Positions 1-9,100 of a DNA stretch of 32,001 nt are shown in pieces (position 1 is the stretch's first letter; every line of letters begins with the position of its first letter). Both the position numbers and the translations under genes were made by a program. Where the stretch lies: NCBI GenBank assembly GCA_027021785.1, contig JALUTR010000265.1:1-32001 (forward strand). The letters run 5' to 3'. The DNA is from Fidelibacterota bacterium. Its GTDB lineage: Bacteria > Fidelibacterota > Marinisomatia > Marinisomatales > JAADGP01. Under the pieces are notes generated by a model, which ran no database searches, was not told the DNA's origin, and saw nothing but the letters and a program-made list of their open reading frames with translations.

Positions 1-407
1 CCCTCGGGCACAGCTTTGTCCCCCCGGCTATCCACGCGGGCGGTCTGCGTTATCACGGCGATGCGCCGTTATTATGTCACTTGGTAAAGGAAGGACTCAT
101 CGGCGCCGAAGCATACACACAAGTTGAGGTCTTTGAATCAGCCATCATATTCGCCAGAAACGAGGGCATCATTCCCGCGCCGGAATCCAATCACGCCGTC
201 CACGGCGCCATCAAGCATGCCCGGCAGGCAAAAGAAGAGGGTAAAGAAACAACCATCCTCTTTAACCTGTCCGGACACGGTTTCTTTGATATGGCCGCTT
301 ATACAAATTACCTGGCCGGCAACCTGGTTGATCATTCCATGACCGAGGAAGAAGTACGGGAAAACCTGGAGAAATTAGCCGGATTACCGCTTAGCTTCCC
401 GGGCTGA
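1..407 (+). CDS. trpB: TrpB2-type tryptophan synthase beta chain, C-terminal part (5' end outside window)
   Basis: PLP enzyme that condenses indole with serine to make tryptophan. Only the last ~135 residues lie in the window. The frame is already open at base 3, so the ATG at 81 is internal and not the start. Visible TrpB2 signatures are a stretch reading LGHSFVPP followed by HAGGLRYHG, then [24 protein letters not shown], where the glutamate-rich and PAPE-type segments are typical of the C-terminal half, and finally LSGHGFFD near the end. The HAGGLRYHG segment favours the TrpB2 subclass, which often occurs without an adjacent trpA. No trpA follows here. The gene ends in TGA at 405-407 and a strong hairpin terminator follows 20 bases later. 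Family is confident; the subclass is a motif-based judgement because the catalytic lysine region is not visible. Confidence 0.9.
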   Translation, partial: LGHSFVPPAIHAGGLRYHGDAPLLCHLVKEGLIGAEAYTQVEVFESAIIFARNEGIIPAPESNHAVHGAIKHARQAKEEGKETTILFNLSGHGFFDMAAYTNYLAGNLVDHSMTEEEVRENLEKLAGLPLSFPG

Positions 408-426
408 ATCTTCTCCTACAATATTA

Positions 427-480
427 ATGAGTTTTCAATCCGGCCGTTAATAGTCGGATTGGAAACTCATTTTTATCTTT
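427..480 (+). terminator. Rho-independent terminator after trpB
   Basis: A 16-bp stem (427-442 with 455-470) contains one G-T pair and encloses a 12-base loop. A run of T follows at 470-474 and more T-rich sequence runs to 480. It lies 20 bases past the trpB stop and is oriented to stop plus-strand transcription. Confidence 0.88.
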
Positions 481-485
481 CCTCA

Positions 486-596
486 CCTTCCGCCTGGCGG
501 ATTGATTTTCCGAAATATCAGGATATCGCTGCGCTTTCCGCCGATCGGCGAATCCGGAACCCGACTTTCATCGGGAGTTCCCGATCCCGGGTTCCT
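486..596. repeat. Cluster of palindromes in the trpB / fusion-gene spacer
   Basis: Three consecutive inverted repeats lie in the 320-base gene-free spacer 408-727. The first is TCCGCC-T-GGCGGA at 489-501. The second is the perfect palindrome CGCCGATCGGCG at 539-550. The third is nested: an outer 8-bp arm pair at 556-563 and 588-595 encloses a 7-bp arm pair at 570-576 and 579-585. The sequence resembles an extragenic palindromic (REP- or MITE-like) element, but no second copy is evident in the window. The rest of the spacer is AT-rich and presumably holds the promoter of the next gene; I cannot place it with confidence. Confidence 0.6.
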
Positions 597-727
597 GTCC
601 GCCGGGAACATCACCCGTCAATACGGCATTACATAGCGTATTCCTATTCTCTCGTATTTTATTCGACCACTGAAACGTCAATTAGTAGGGGGCTGTTTTT
701 ACTCCCTTTTAGTCCTAAATTTACTCG

Positions 728-3700
728 ATGTCAACTTCTCTGAATAAGACGATTGCGCAATTCCTGGATCAGGCCAAACGGTCGAAAATAGATCCGCATG
801 AGCTCCTCGAACTCGCGCAACGGCTACAGAACAATGATGTGTCGCCAACCACGATTCATGAGTTTTTAAAATTAGGTCATTATCCCACCGTAAACTCAGG
901 TTTCACCCGCTCCGATCTGCGGAAAGAATGGTTTTCGGCACTGGTGAACCTGCTCAAATTGTCCAGGTATCATTTCGGGTACCTGATGCGACAGAGAGCC
1001 GAACAATACGCCGATAAACCGTTATTCCAGTTAATCCTTGGGAAACAGGTAAAATCATGCTCTTACCGGGAAAGCTGGGAGAGAATCAAGCAGATCGGCC
1101 GCTCAATTCTCTGTTTCACAGAGAAAACCGAGAATCCGGTAATCGGTATCTACACCCCTAATTCCCTCAAAGGGGCCTTGGTGGACTTAGCCTGCCTGTC
1201 ATTTAATTTTCGCGTGGTCCCGATTCCGGCCAATGTATCGGAAAATCACCTGATTTACATTTTACATCATTCCGGAATCACACATTTATTCCTGGGAGGA
1301 ACAACACCCTGTTCAAATTTTCAACAAATTCCCAAACAGTCATTGCAACTATCGGTAATTCAACTTTCCGATACCGATCATGTTGACTACTCCGCCATCT
1401 CGTGGGATTCGTTTATCGCACAGGGGGTTGGTGCTTCCGACAAAAAATTGTTCGATCGTTTTTCCTCCGTTGGAATGGATGAATTGGCTTCGGTAATGTA
1501 CACGTCGGGAACCACGGCCGATCCGAAAGGAATTATTTTTACGCAAACCAACATTATCTCCAAGCGATTTGCGCGGGCGTTGGCATTACCAGAATTTTCT
1601 TCCGCCGAGGTTTTTTTGTCCTATTTGCCCTTGTATCACACCTTCGGCCGTTTCCTCGAATTGTTGGGGACAATATTCTGGGGAGCAACCTATACCTTCG
1701 CCGAATCCCCGGCCTTTAAGGCCCTGTTAAAAGATTTTCTATTAGTAAAACCAACCGTATTCATCAGCATTCCCAAGCGGTGGATTCAATTAACGGAATT
1801 TTTAAGCTCGCAAATCAACCTTGAAGAGGCGCCAACCGAAAAGATCAAAGACAAACTGAAGCGGATCACCGGCGGGCGATTAAGATGGGGACTGTCCGCA
1901 GCCGGGTATTTGGATCCGGACATATTTATTTTCTTCCGGAAACACGGGATCAACCTGTTAAGCGGCTATGGAATGACGGAAGCCACCGGCGGGATTACCA
2001 TGACCCCTCCCGATGACTACCAGCGCGATTCGGTAGGAAAGCCCTTACCGGGAATAGATGTAAAACTGTCGGAGGATGGCGAGTTGCTTTTGCGCGGCCC
2101 GTATATATCACCCGGCTATTTTCATGACACCGAGCAGACTAACCATACTGACGGTTGGTTTCACACCGGGGACATTTTTCGGGAAAAACGGGGACATTAT
2201 TACATCGTTGACCGGAAAAAAGAAATATACAAAAACAGCCGGGGACAAACCATCTCGCCGCAAAGAATCGAAAATATGTTCCAGGATTTCGAAGCCGTCA
2301 AGACGGTGTTTTTGGTGGGCGATGGCCGGGAATACAATACCTTACTGATTTATCCCGATTTCGAACATACACCGATCGAATTTAAAAAAGGCAATGAACA
2401 ATCAATCAGGGATTATTTCAGTTCCCTGGTTCAATCCGTTAACAGCTTTTTAGCCCCCTATGAACGAATTGTCAATTTTGCTCTGATTCAACGTGACTTT
2501 TCTACTGAATACGGGGAACTGACACCTAAAAAAACGTATAAACGAAAAGTCATCCTGAAAAATTTCGCGTCCATAATCGAACCAATGTACGCCAAAAATT
2601 ACATCAGTTTGGTTTATGACGATTATGAGATCCAGTTGCCGAATTGGTTTCTCAGAGAAAAGGGAATCATAAGATCGGATATTACCTGGGATGGTCGTGA
2701 AATACGAATCCGTAATCATCACGACAAATTACCTTTGCAATGGAATGGGGAAACGGTGCTTGTCGGTGATTATCGCTATTCCTGTCCGCAAGGTGTGCTG
2801 GATATCCAGGCGCTGTTAATGTCGCCGGAACTATGGCTTGGGAACCAATCCCTGGTGGAATTTATCGGCGATCCCATTTTCAGAATTATCGAATTCGAAC
2901 GACCGACGGAAATAACGCTGAAGGAACAGGAACTGATTTTTAACCCGAATTCTTCCGGTCGAGAGTTATACGACATTTTAAAAACCAGCATCCGTGATCA
3001 AAAACCCACCCTCTCCGGTCTGCATACCGCGGCCAAATTATTGCAATGCGGCGAGCGTTATGAACTCCTGACGGCGATAAACCATTTGCACCAGGCCATT
3101 AACCAGCACCCCCATGAGATTGCGCGTATCGGATTGGCATTGCTGCACCGTATGCAATACCACCCCGCCCTCAAAATGAGACTGAAAACGCTGGAATTAA
3201 TGTTGCCCCTTCTCCCGGGAGATCAATTTATCACACTCCTGTTGGACATTTATTCCTACGCTGTTCAAACAAATTCGGTGGAAATTCTGATGCTGGATGA
3301 GCAGGCCCTTCAGGAATCGCACTTCCGTGCGCTACTATCGTATCTCGGCTATTTACGACAAGAACCGGACCTGATTACGAACGACCGGATCGGACTCATC
3401 CAGTGGTTACTGGATATTGTTTCCGATTATGGAAAAGTGCACCCTTCCAGTTATGTTTGGAGTCGTGCGGAGTTAATTTGGTGGCAAATGTCACCGGTTC
3501 CCGGACCCCTCCTTACGGCCTCGGAAAAAGCTTATCACGATCTCGTTGATGGGTTTCGCAAATGGCTGGGACCCGTGTCCAGGTTGGCCATAGACAGGGA
3601 AACCGGGGACGAATATAATTGGGCGGACGTGATCGAATTTGATTCGGGCATCAACCGGGAACTCCGGAACCGGTTGCTGTCAGCCCTGACCAACACACCT

Positions 3701-5344
3701 TTGGTCAGGGAGGCCGTTTTTATCTTTTCGAAACGCCGACTGATACAGTTGGACGATATCCAAAGGCGCGGAATCTGGATCAGCCTGCTCGGGCGAAATC
3801 ATGGAAAGAGCGTATTCCGTGTTTTGGTACAGACGCGCGAGATGGACGCTTTTAATTTTGTAATAAACGTAAACGAAGAATTGGATAAGGAATTTATTCG
3901 GGACGAAATACGGTGGCTGGTAATGACCGGTTCATCGATTCACGGTCCCAAACTGGTGGAAGATTTCGGTGGCTATTGGCCGGAATACGATCTTTACACC
4001 GAAGAATATGTCCCCGGTGAAACGCTTCATCAATACCTGGAACGCAACCGGGAAGAAATCGCCGGCAGAAAAGCCCTGGATCGTTGGCAAATGCGTTGGT
4101 TACACTTTATCTGGAATGGTTTAATGGCCTATTTTGACTTCTGGCGCCGTTCAAGTTATACGCTCCGGATTGACAACCCGTCCGCAAAAAATCTGATTAT
4201 TCCCGAACATGATTATACTTCCGGTACACGCTTAATCTCGATTTCGAACCGGATTTCCGTCGGTCGCGTAGCCGACCTGGTTTTTGATTTATTCGAACGC
4301 TTTATCCTCGCCACCGAAAATGAATATCCCGGTCTGAAACGAATGGCCGATTGGGAAGTCCTTTTCACGGCCATGTTACAGACCGTCTCCGTGAAAAGGG
4401 GAATCAAAATCCTCAAGACCCTGTTGGAGGAATTACAGGACAAATCACTTCTAAACAAAGCGCAGGCACTTGGACTAACACCCAAACGGATCACCGAATT
4501 TATCGATGATGTTAACCTGAACGGTATTCTTACCAAACAGGTCGTATTCGCCGCGCTGCGTTATGAACGCTGGTTGGAACTGAACCCCGAAGCCACTTAT
4601 AAAGCGCGAGGAAATATTCTTCAGGAATTATATAAAGATTACGGGTTAAACGATCTGCTGGAAGATTATCCGGAAACGCGGATCCGGTTTTTCCTGATGA
4701 CCTGTTTCAAAAACGCCAATCAGACTCTTACGGAAAGGTTGCTAAAATTACAAAAAGAACTTCGGGCGCGGACAATCGGTATTGAGGAACTGGAACACAA
4801 ACTGCACGAAATCCATGAATCGCTGGAATTGACCGACGAGGAAGAATATTTTTTCACAAGGTTGCTGTTCGAACATCTGGATGCCGCCGAATACGGAGAA
4901 CTGATCGCCTGGGATCTGGGGACCGGCGGACGATTGGATCTGATTACTTTAACCGAGGACAAATTCGGAGACCGTTACCGAATAAGACCGCCGTTTCATC
5001 CCAAGGAAATAGCCAGGTTTCATTCTATTTTGTTACAGGCGAATTTGTCAGCGAGGTTTCAACAGGCTCACGAATTCCTGTTAATAATAAATGAAAAAGA
5101 TCAACTCGTTGGTGGTGTTTATTGGAAAAAGGTGAGCCCGAAAGTGGCCTACGTGGAAAAAATCGTCATTCGACGACAGTATCAGAAACGTCACTTAAGT
5201 GTTCGCTTATTGGAGGAATTATTCAACCGCTTGCGAACCCGGCGCTTCAAGTATGTAACTGTTGGGTTCTTCCACGCGGGTCTTTTCTACAAATACGGTT
5301 TCCAGATCGATAAACAATTCGGCGGCCTGGTAAAAGTCCTCTGA
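728..5344 (+). CDS. Acyl-CoA ligase (AMP-binding) fused to a kinase-like segment and a C-terminal GNAT-like acyltransferase domain
   Basis: A 1538-residue protein, over twice the usual ~600 residues of a long-chain acyl-CoA synthetase. Residues ~70-640 are a full adenylate-forming ligase: phosphate-binding loop YTSGTTADPKG at 258-268, GYGMTE at 413-418, DGWFHTGD at 475-482, hinge DRKKE at 495-499, and C-terminal ELTPKKTYKR at 597-606, the region that carries the catalytic lysine in this family. Expected chemistry is ATP plus fatty acid plus CoA giving acyl-CoA. Residues ~640-970 have no family I recognise; part is helical and repeat-like. Residues ~1010-1200 look like a degenerate protein-kinase/APH-type fold. 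Residues ~1330-1400 are charged and helical, possibly coiled coil. Residues ~1430-1538 resemble GNAT (VEKIVIRRQYQKRHLSVRLLEEL, then FYKYGF). No signal peptide or membrane segment is evident, so it is probably cytoplasmic. The ATG at 728 has no clear Shine-Dalgarno. It is monocistronic. Ligase call is firm, GNAT likely, kinase-like segment tentative. Confidence 0.85.
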   Translation: MSTSLNKTIAQFLDQAKRSKIDPHELLELAQRLQNNDVSPTTIHEFLKLGHYPTVNSGFTRSDLRKEWFSALVNLLKLSRYHFGYLMRQRAEQYADKPLFQLILGKQVKSCSYRESWERIKQIGRSILCFTEKTENPVIGIYTPNSLKGALVDLACLSFNFRVVPIPANVSENHLIYILHHSGITHLFLGGTTPCSNFQQIPKQSLQLSVIQLSDTDHVDYSAISWDSFIAQGVGASDKKLFDRFSSVGMDELASVMYTSGTTADPKGIIFTQTNIISKRFARALALPEFSSAEVFLSYLPLYHTFGRFLELLGTIFWGATYTFAESPAFKALLKDFLLVKPTVFISIPKRWIQLTEFLSSQINLEEAPTEKIKDKLKRITGGRLRWGLSAAGYLDPDIFIFFRKHGINLLSGYGMTEATGGITMTPPDDYQRDSVGKPLPGIDVKLSEDGELLLRGPYISPGYFHDTEQTNHTDGWFHTGDIFREKRGHYYIVDRKKEIYKNSRGQTISPQRIENMFQDFEAVKTVFLVGDGREYNTLLIYPDFEHTPIEFKKGNEQSIRDYFSSLVQSVNSFLAPYERIVNFALIQRDFSTEYGELTPKKTYKRKVILKNFASIIEPMYAKNYISLVYDDYEIQLPNWFLREKGIIRSDITWDGREIRIRNHHDKLPLQWNGETVLVGDYRYSCPQGVLDIQALLMSPELWLGNQSLVEFIGDPIFRIIEFERPTEITLKEQELIFNPNSSGRELYDILKTSIRDQKPTLSGLHTAAKLLQCGERYELLTAINHLHQAINQHPHEIARIGLALLHRMQYHPALKMRLKTLELMLPLLPGDQFITLLLDIYSYAVQTNSVEILMLDEQALQESHFRALLSYLGYLRQEPDLITNDRIGLIQWLLDIVSDYGKVHPSSYVWSRAELIWWQMSPVPGPLLTASEKAYHDLVDGFRKWLGPVSRLAIDRETGDEYNWADVIEFDSGINRELRNRLLSALTNTPLVREAVFIFSKRRLIQLDDIQRRGIWISLLGRNHGKSVFRVLVQTREMDAFNFVINVNEELDKEFIRDEIRWLVMTGSSIHGPKLVEDFGGYWPEYDLYTEEYVPGETLHQYLERNREEIAGRKALDRWQMRWLHFIWNGLMAYFDFWRRSSYTLRIDNPSAKNLIIPEHDYTSGTRLISISNRISVGRVADLVFDLFERFILATENEYPGLKRMADWEVLFTAMLQTVSVKRGIKILKTLLEELQDKSLLNKAQALGLTPKRITEFIDDVNLNGILTKQVVFAALRYERWLELNPEATYKARGNILQELYKDYGLNDLLEDYPETRIRFFLMTCFKNANQTLTERLLKLQKELRARTIGIEELEHKLHEIHESLELTDEEEYFFTRLLFEHLDAAEYGELIAWDLGTGGRLDLITLTEDKFGDRYRIRPPFHPKEIARFHSILLQANLSARFQQAHEFLLIINEKDQLVGGVYWKKVSPKVAYVEKIVIRRQYQKRHLSVRLLEELFNRLRTRRFKYVTVGFFHAGLFYKYGFQIDKQFGGLVKVL

Positions 5345-5372
5345 GCTTATTCCGGTGATTGGTGAGACTTGC

Positions 5373-5501
5373 CAAGAACCAAGAACCAGGAACCAAGAAC
5401 CAAGAACCAAGAACCAAGAGCCAGGAACCAGGAACCAAGAGCCAGGAACCAGGAACCAAAATTATAATCATTTGGCTCTTGGAATTTGGCTCTTGGCTCT
5501 T
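5373..5501. repeat. Heptamer tandem repeat array with inverted copies
   Basis: From about 5373 to 5457 the sequence is a run of about twelve near-identical 7-base units of the form AAGAACC, with AGGAACC and AAGAGCC variants. After a 16-base AT-rich gap, reverse-complement units (GGCTCTT) appear from 5474 to 5501. A perfect 10-bp arm pair, 5435-5444 with 5473-5482, can form a hairpin. It begins 29 bases after the stop of the fusion gene. The 7-base period leaves frames open on both strands, which creates spurious ORFs rich in NQEPGT-type residues. It is not a CRISPR because there are no spacers. Confidence 0.88.
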
Positions 5502-5592
5502 CAAACAATATTACTTCAACCGCTATTATCTACAAAGCATACGGGTCAAACAATAATCCCAGATTATGCATTAACAACCACGATAAATCGGG

Positions 5593-5699
5593 GAATTAAA
5601 CGAAAAAATATTAAGAGTTAGGACAAATCATTGAACTAAAATTTTCTTACTCGGGATATTGATTTGAATCCTTATTATTTCGATAGTTTCGTTTAATTC
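5593..5699. repeat. 13-bp perfect inverted repeat pair flanking 81 bases
   Basis: GAATTAAACGAAA at 5593-5605 has its exact reverse complement at 5687-5699. The 81 bases between are AT-rich and contain no gene. The flanks show no obvious target-site duplication. It could be the remains of a small mobile element or a long hairpin. It lies downstream of both the fusion gene and the oppositely transcribed tRNA-Leu, so a bidirectional 3' structure is also possible. Confidence 0.55.
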
Positions 5700-5739
5700 G
5701 TTGTTCCTGTTATATTATTTGGGATAATCGAATATCGCG

Positions 5740-5823
5740 TACCGCGGGCGAGACTCGAACTCGCACGGCCTCGAAGCCACTAGATCCTAAATCTAGCGTG
5801 TCTACCAATTCCACCACCGCGGC
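5740..5823 (-). tRNA. tRNA-Leu (anticodon UAG)
   Basis: Read on the minus strand this is an 84-base class II cloverleaf. The acceptor arm is GCCGCGG pairing with CCGCGGU, where G1-U72 is a wobble pair, and the discriminator is A73 as expected for leucine. The D-loop region is GGTGGAATTGGTAGACAC. The anticodon stem CTAGA/TCTAG holds the loop TTTAGGA, giving anticodon TAG (UAG), which reads CUA and probably other CUN codons. A long variable arm follows (GTGGCTTCGAGGCCGT). The T-loop is GTTCGAGTC. The 3' CCA is not encoded and must be added after transcription. It stands alone, with no other tRNA nearby. Confidence 0.96.
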
Positions 5824-6041
5824 ATATTTAAAAAACCATCGGTTCGCCTGAAATATTCGGAAGATGTAGCCCGTTCAAATCCGCCATGACATAAACGGAG
5901 CAGGACAATCCATTCACGAAAACTCATGTCAGACCGGGTTGTTTGCTGCCTGAGAAAAAGCGATTGAAATTACAACGGAATGCCTTTCCTGAAAATGAGT
6001 GTTATTTTCCCCTGATGTTATTTTTTGAATACTCACCTTGG

Positions 6042-6112
6042 AACCTTCTTTCAGGCCGCAGAAGAAGGTTGTCACAGGGTTAAGGGCATTCGAATAATTC
6101 CTTAAACCTGTG
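6042..6112 (-). terminator. Two tandem hairpins at the 3' end of secA (possible terminator or 3' stabiliser)
   Basis: On the minus strand, the first hairpin pairs 6100-6112 with 6073-6085 (12 of 13 positions match, 14-base loop) and includes the secA stop codon. The second pairs 6062-6070 with 6042-6050 (9 of 9, 11-base loop). No T-run follows either one, so this is not a textbook intrinsic terminator. The rest of 5824-6041 shows no gene or recognisable RNA. Confidence 0.4.
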
Positions 6113-9100
6113 TATATCCCCGATTAATGTATTGTTGCAGTTTTTTATATTTGACCTGAATTTTTTCTCCTTTGGGACTGACAACGGTAACCTTTTCATT
6201 ACGCCCGATCTTTGGGCCTGCCTTAACCGGTATCCGCGCTGCCTGTTGAGGACGGTTGGGCGCTTCCTGTCGGGTTGCGGTTGGTTGACCGGCAAAACCC
6301 ATGCCGGTTGTATCTTCATGTTGAATCCGGACATTTCGGACTCGTTGTTGTGCCACCTGGGGCGCCTTTTCCAACCCCTGGATACGGGTACGAAACAGCC
6401 GCTGAATAGTTGTCCGGTTCATATCGGCCATCATTTCCCGGAAAAGTTGAAATCCTTCCGTTTTATATTCCAACAATGGATTTTTTTGTCCGAACGCACG
6501 CAGGTTTATCCCCTCCCGGAGTTGATCCATGGCATAGAGGTGGTCCTTCCACTTCTCGTCGATGGTTCGCAATATCACAAACCGTTCGAACCCGCGCATA
6601 ATTTCTTCCGGGATCAACGCTTCCCGCGCTTCATACACACTCTTGGCCTGTTCAAAGATAAATTGTTTAACATCCTCGGCCGTGAAATCATCCGTGCCGA
6701 GCGCTTTTTCAAGAACCGACAAATCCACATCAACCAATAGATGGGAAGCAATGGTTTGTTTTAATCGATCCCAATCCCACTCCATGGGGTGCCGGTCACG
6801 ATACGTGTTGATTTCATCGTCGATAAAATCTTCCATGATTTCCAGCACTGTCGCTTTCATGTTCTTGCCGTGCAGGGCCTGATTCCGTAAATCGTAAACG
6901 ACTTGCCGTTGCTGGTTCATCACGTCATCGTATTCAAGCAGGTGTTTCCGGATACCGAAGTTCCGGGCTTCGACTTTCTTTTGCGCGTTTTCGATCGCCC
7001 GGGTCACCATTCGATGGGTAATTACTTCTCCGTCTTCTATGCCCATCCGGTCCATGATGGAAGCGATCCGATCGCTGCCAAAAAGACGCATGAGATCGTC
7101 TTCCAAAGACAGGTAAAAGCGTGTGGAGCCGGGGTCGCCCTGGCGCCCGGCTCTTCCCCGCAACTGCAAATCAATCCGGCGCGACTCATGCCGCTCGGTA
7201 CCAATAATATGCAGGCCGCCCAACTCCTTTACCCCTTCTCCCAACTTAATGTCGGTACCTCGGCCGGCCATATTGGTAGCGATGGTAACCGCGCCTTTTT
7301 GACCCGCGCGCGCCACAATCTCCGCTTCCCTTTGATGCTGTTTGGCGTTTAAAACATTATGAGGAATCCCCCGGCGCTTTAACATCCTGGATAACAGTTC
7401 CGAAACCTCTACACTAACGGTACCAACCAGGACCGGCTGTCCCCGCCGGTAACAACCGGTGATTTCTTCAATTACCGCATTATATTTCTCACGCTTGGTT
7501 TTGTACACCAGGTCATTATGGTCAATCCTGATGATCGGTCTATTGGTTGGGATTACCGTTACGTCCAGATTGTAAATGGCCCCCAACTCTTCGGCTTCCG
7601 TTTCGGCGGTACCGGTCATACCTGCCAGTTTATCATACAACCGGAAGTAATTCTGAAGCGTAATCGTGGCCAGTGTCTGGGTTTCCCGCTCGATCGTGAC
7701 ATTTTCCTTGGCTTCCAGGGCCTGGTGCAAGCCTTCGCTGTAGCGTCGACCGGGAAGGATCCTTCCCGTAAATTCATCAACGATAAGCACCTTTCCGTTC
7801 TGGACTACATATTCCACGTCCTTTTCATATAACGTGTAGGCGCGAAGCAATTGATTAATATTATGAATCCGTCCGCTGCGTTCTGCGTGTAATTGGTATG
7901 CTTTTTCTTTCTCCTCGGCTTTTTCCAGCGTTGATAAATCTTCCCGATTTTCAATATCATGGAGCATTTCCCCTAAATCGGGTATGATGAATGTTTCCGG
8001 GTTTTCGGGTGCGATCGTACTACGCCCTTTCTCAGTCAGATCAATAATGTGGGTTTTTTCTTCGATACTGAAATATAAATCCTCATCCACTTCGTGCATT
8101 TTCTTGTCCCGCAGGAATTCCGATTCCACCTCATGCACCAGTTTCTTCATACCCGGTTCCTGGAAAATTTTCATCAACTGGCGATGCTTGGGCATTCCCC
8201 GACTGCATTGTAACAGTTTTATTCCCGCTTCCCGGTCCTTGCCTTCCTTCAACAACCTTTCCGCTTCGCGAACAAGCTCGGAAACCAATGCCGTCTGCTT
8301 ACGCACCAGACTCTGAACCATCGGTTTCAATTCCTGAAAGGTATTGTCCACCGGCGCATCGACCGCGCCGGAAATAATGAGCGGCGTCCGGGCCTCATCG
8401 ATTAACACGCTGTCCACTTCATCGACTATTGCATAATAATATCCCCGCTGCACTTGTTCCTCGGGAGAAAGGGCCATATTATCCCGCAGATAATCAAAAC
8501 CGAATTCATTATTCGTCCCATAGGTAATATCGCTGGCATAAGCCTCCCGACGTTGATCATTATCCATCGTGTTCTGGATATAACTAACCGTCAGTCCCAA
8601 TCGCCGGTAAATTTCGCCCATCCATTCGGCGTCACGACGGGCCAGGTAATCGTTCACGGTTATCACATGGACTCCCCGGCCGGTGAGCGCGTTGAGATAA
8701 ATGGGCATGGTAGCCACCAAGGTTTTTCCTTCACCGGTTTTCATTTCGGCCACCTTGCCCTGGTGCAAAATAATCGCCCCGATTAACTGCACATCATAAG
8801 GGACCATATCCCAGGTAATCTCCTGCCCGGTTATCTTCCAGGTTTTTCCCACCAGACGTCGACAGGTCTCTTTTACCATCGCAAACGCTTCGGGCAGTAT
8901 TTCATCCAGTTTTTCCTGCTCGACCTGATAAAGGCGTTTATGTATCTCATCCCGGTCCAGATGATCCTTTGCCAACGCCCGCTCGGTTGTCTCCCTGAGA
9001 TGCCTGATTTCGGCCTTGAATTCCTCCGTCCGCGCCACCAGTTCCTCATCGCTCTTTTCACTGAGGGTTTCATAGATGGCGTTTATCTGTTCAACAATCG

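Noticed and set aside
459-743. 94-codon ORF upstream of the fusion gene
   Set aside because: It runs through the terminator arm and the palindrome cluster, overlaps the next gene start, and has no family features.
5373-5501. CRISPR array
   Set aside because: Units are contiguous 7-mers with no spacers, and no cas gene is present.
5247-5621. Several ORFs on both strands through the heptamer array
   Set aside because: The 7-base period leaves all frames open; the products are low-complexity NQEPGT or GSWFLV repeats with no ribosome binding site.
6132-6740. 202-codon ORF antisense to secA
   Set aside because: Lies wholly inside secA on the other strand; composition reflects the complement of a real gene.
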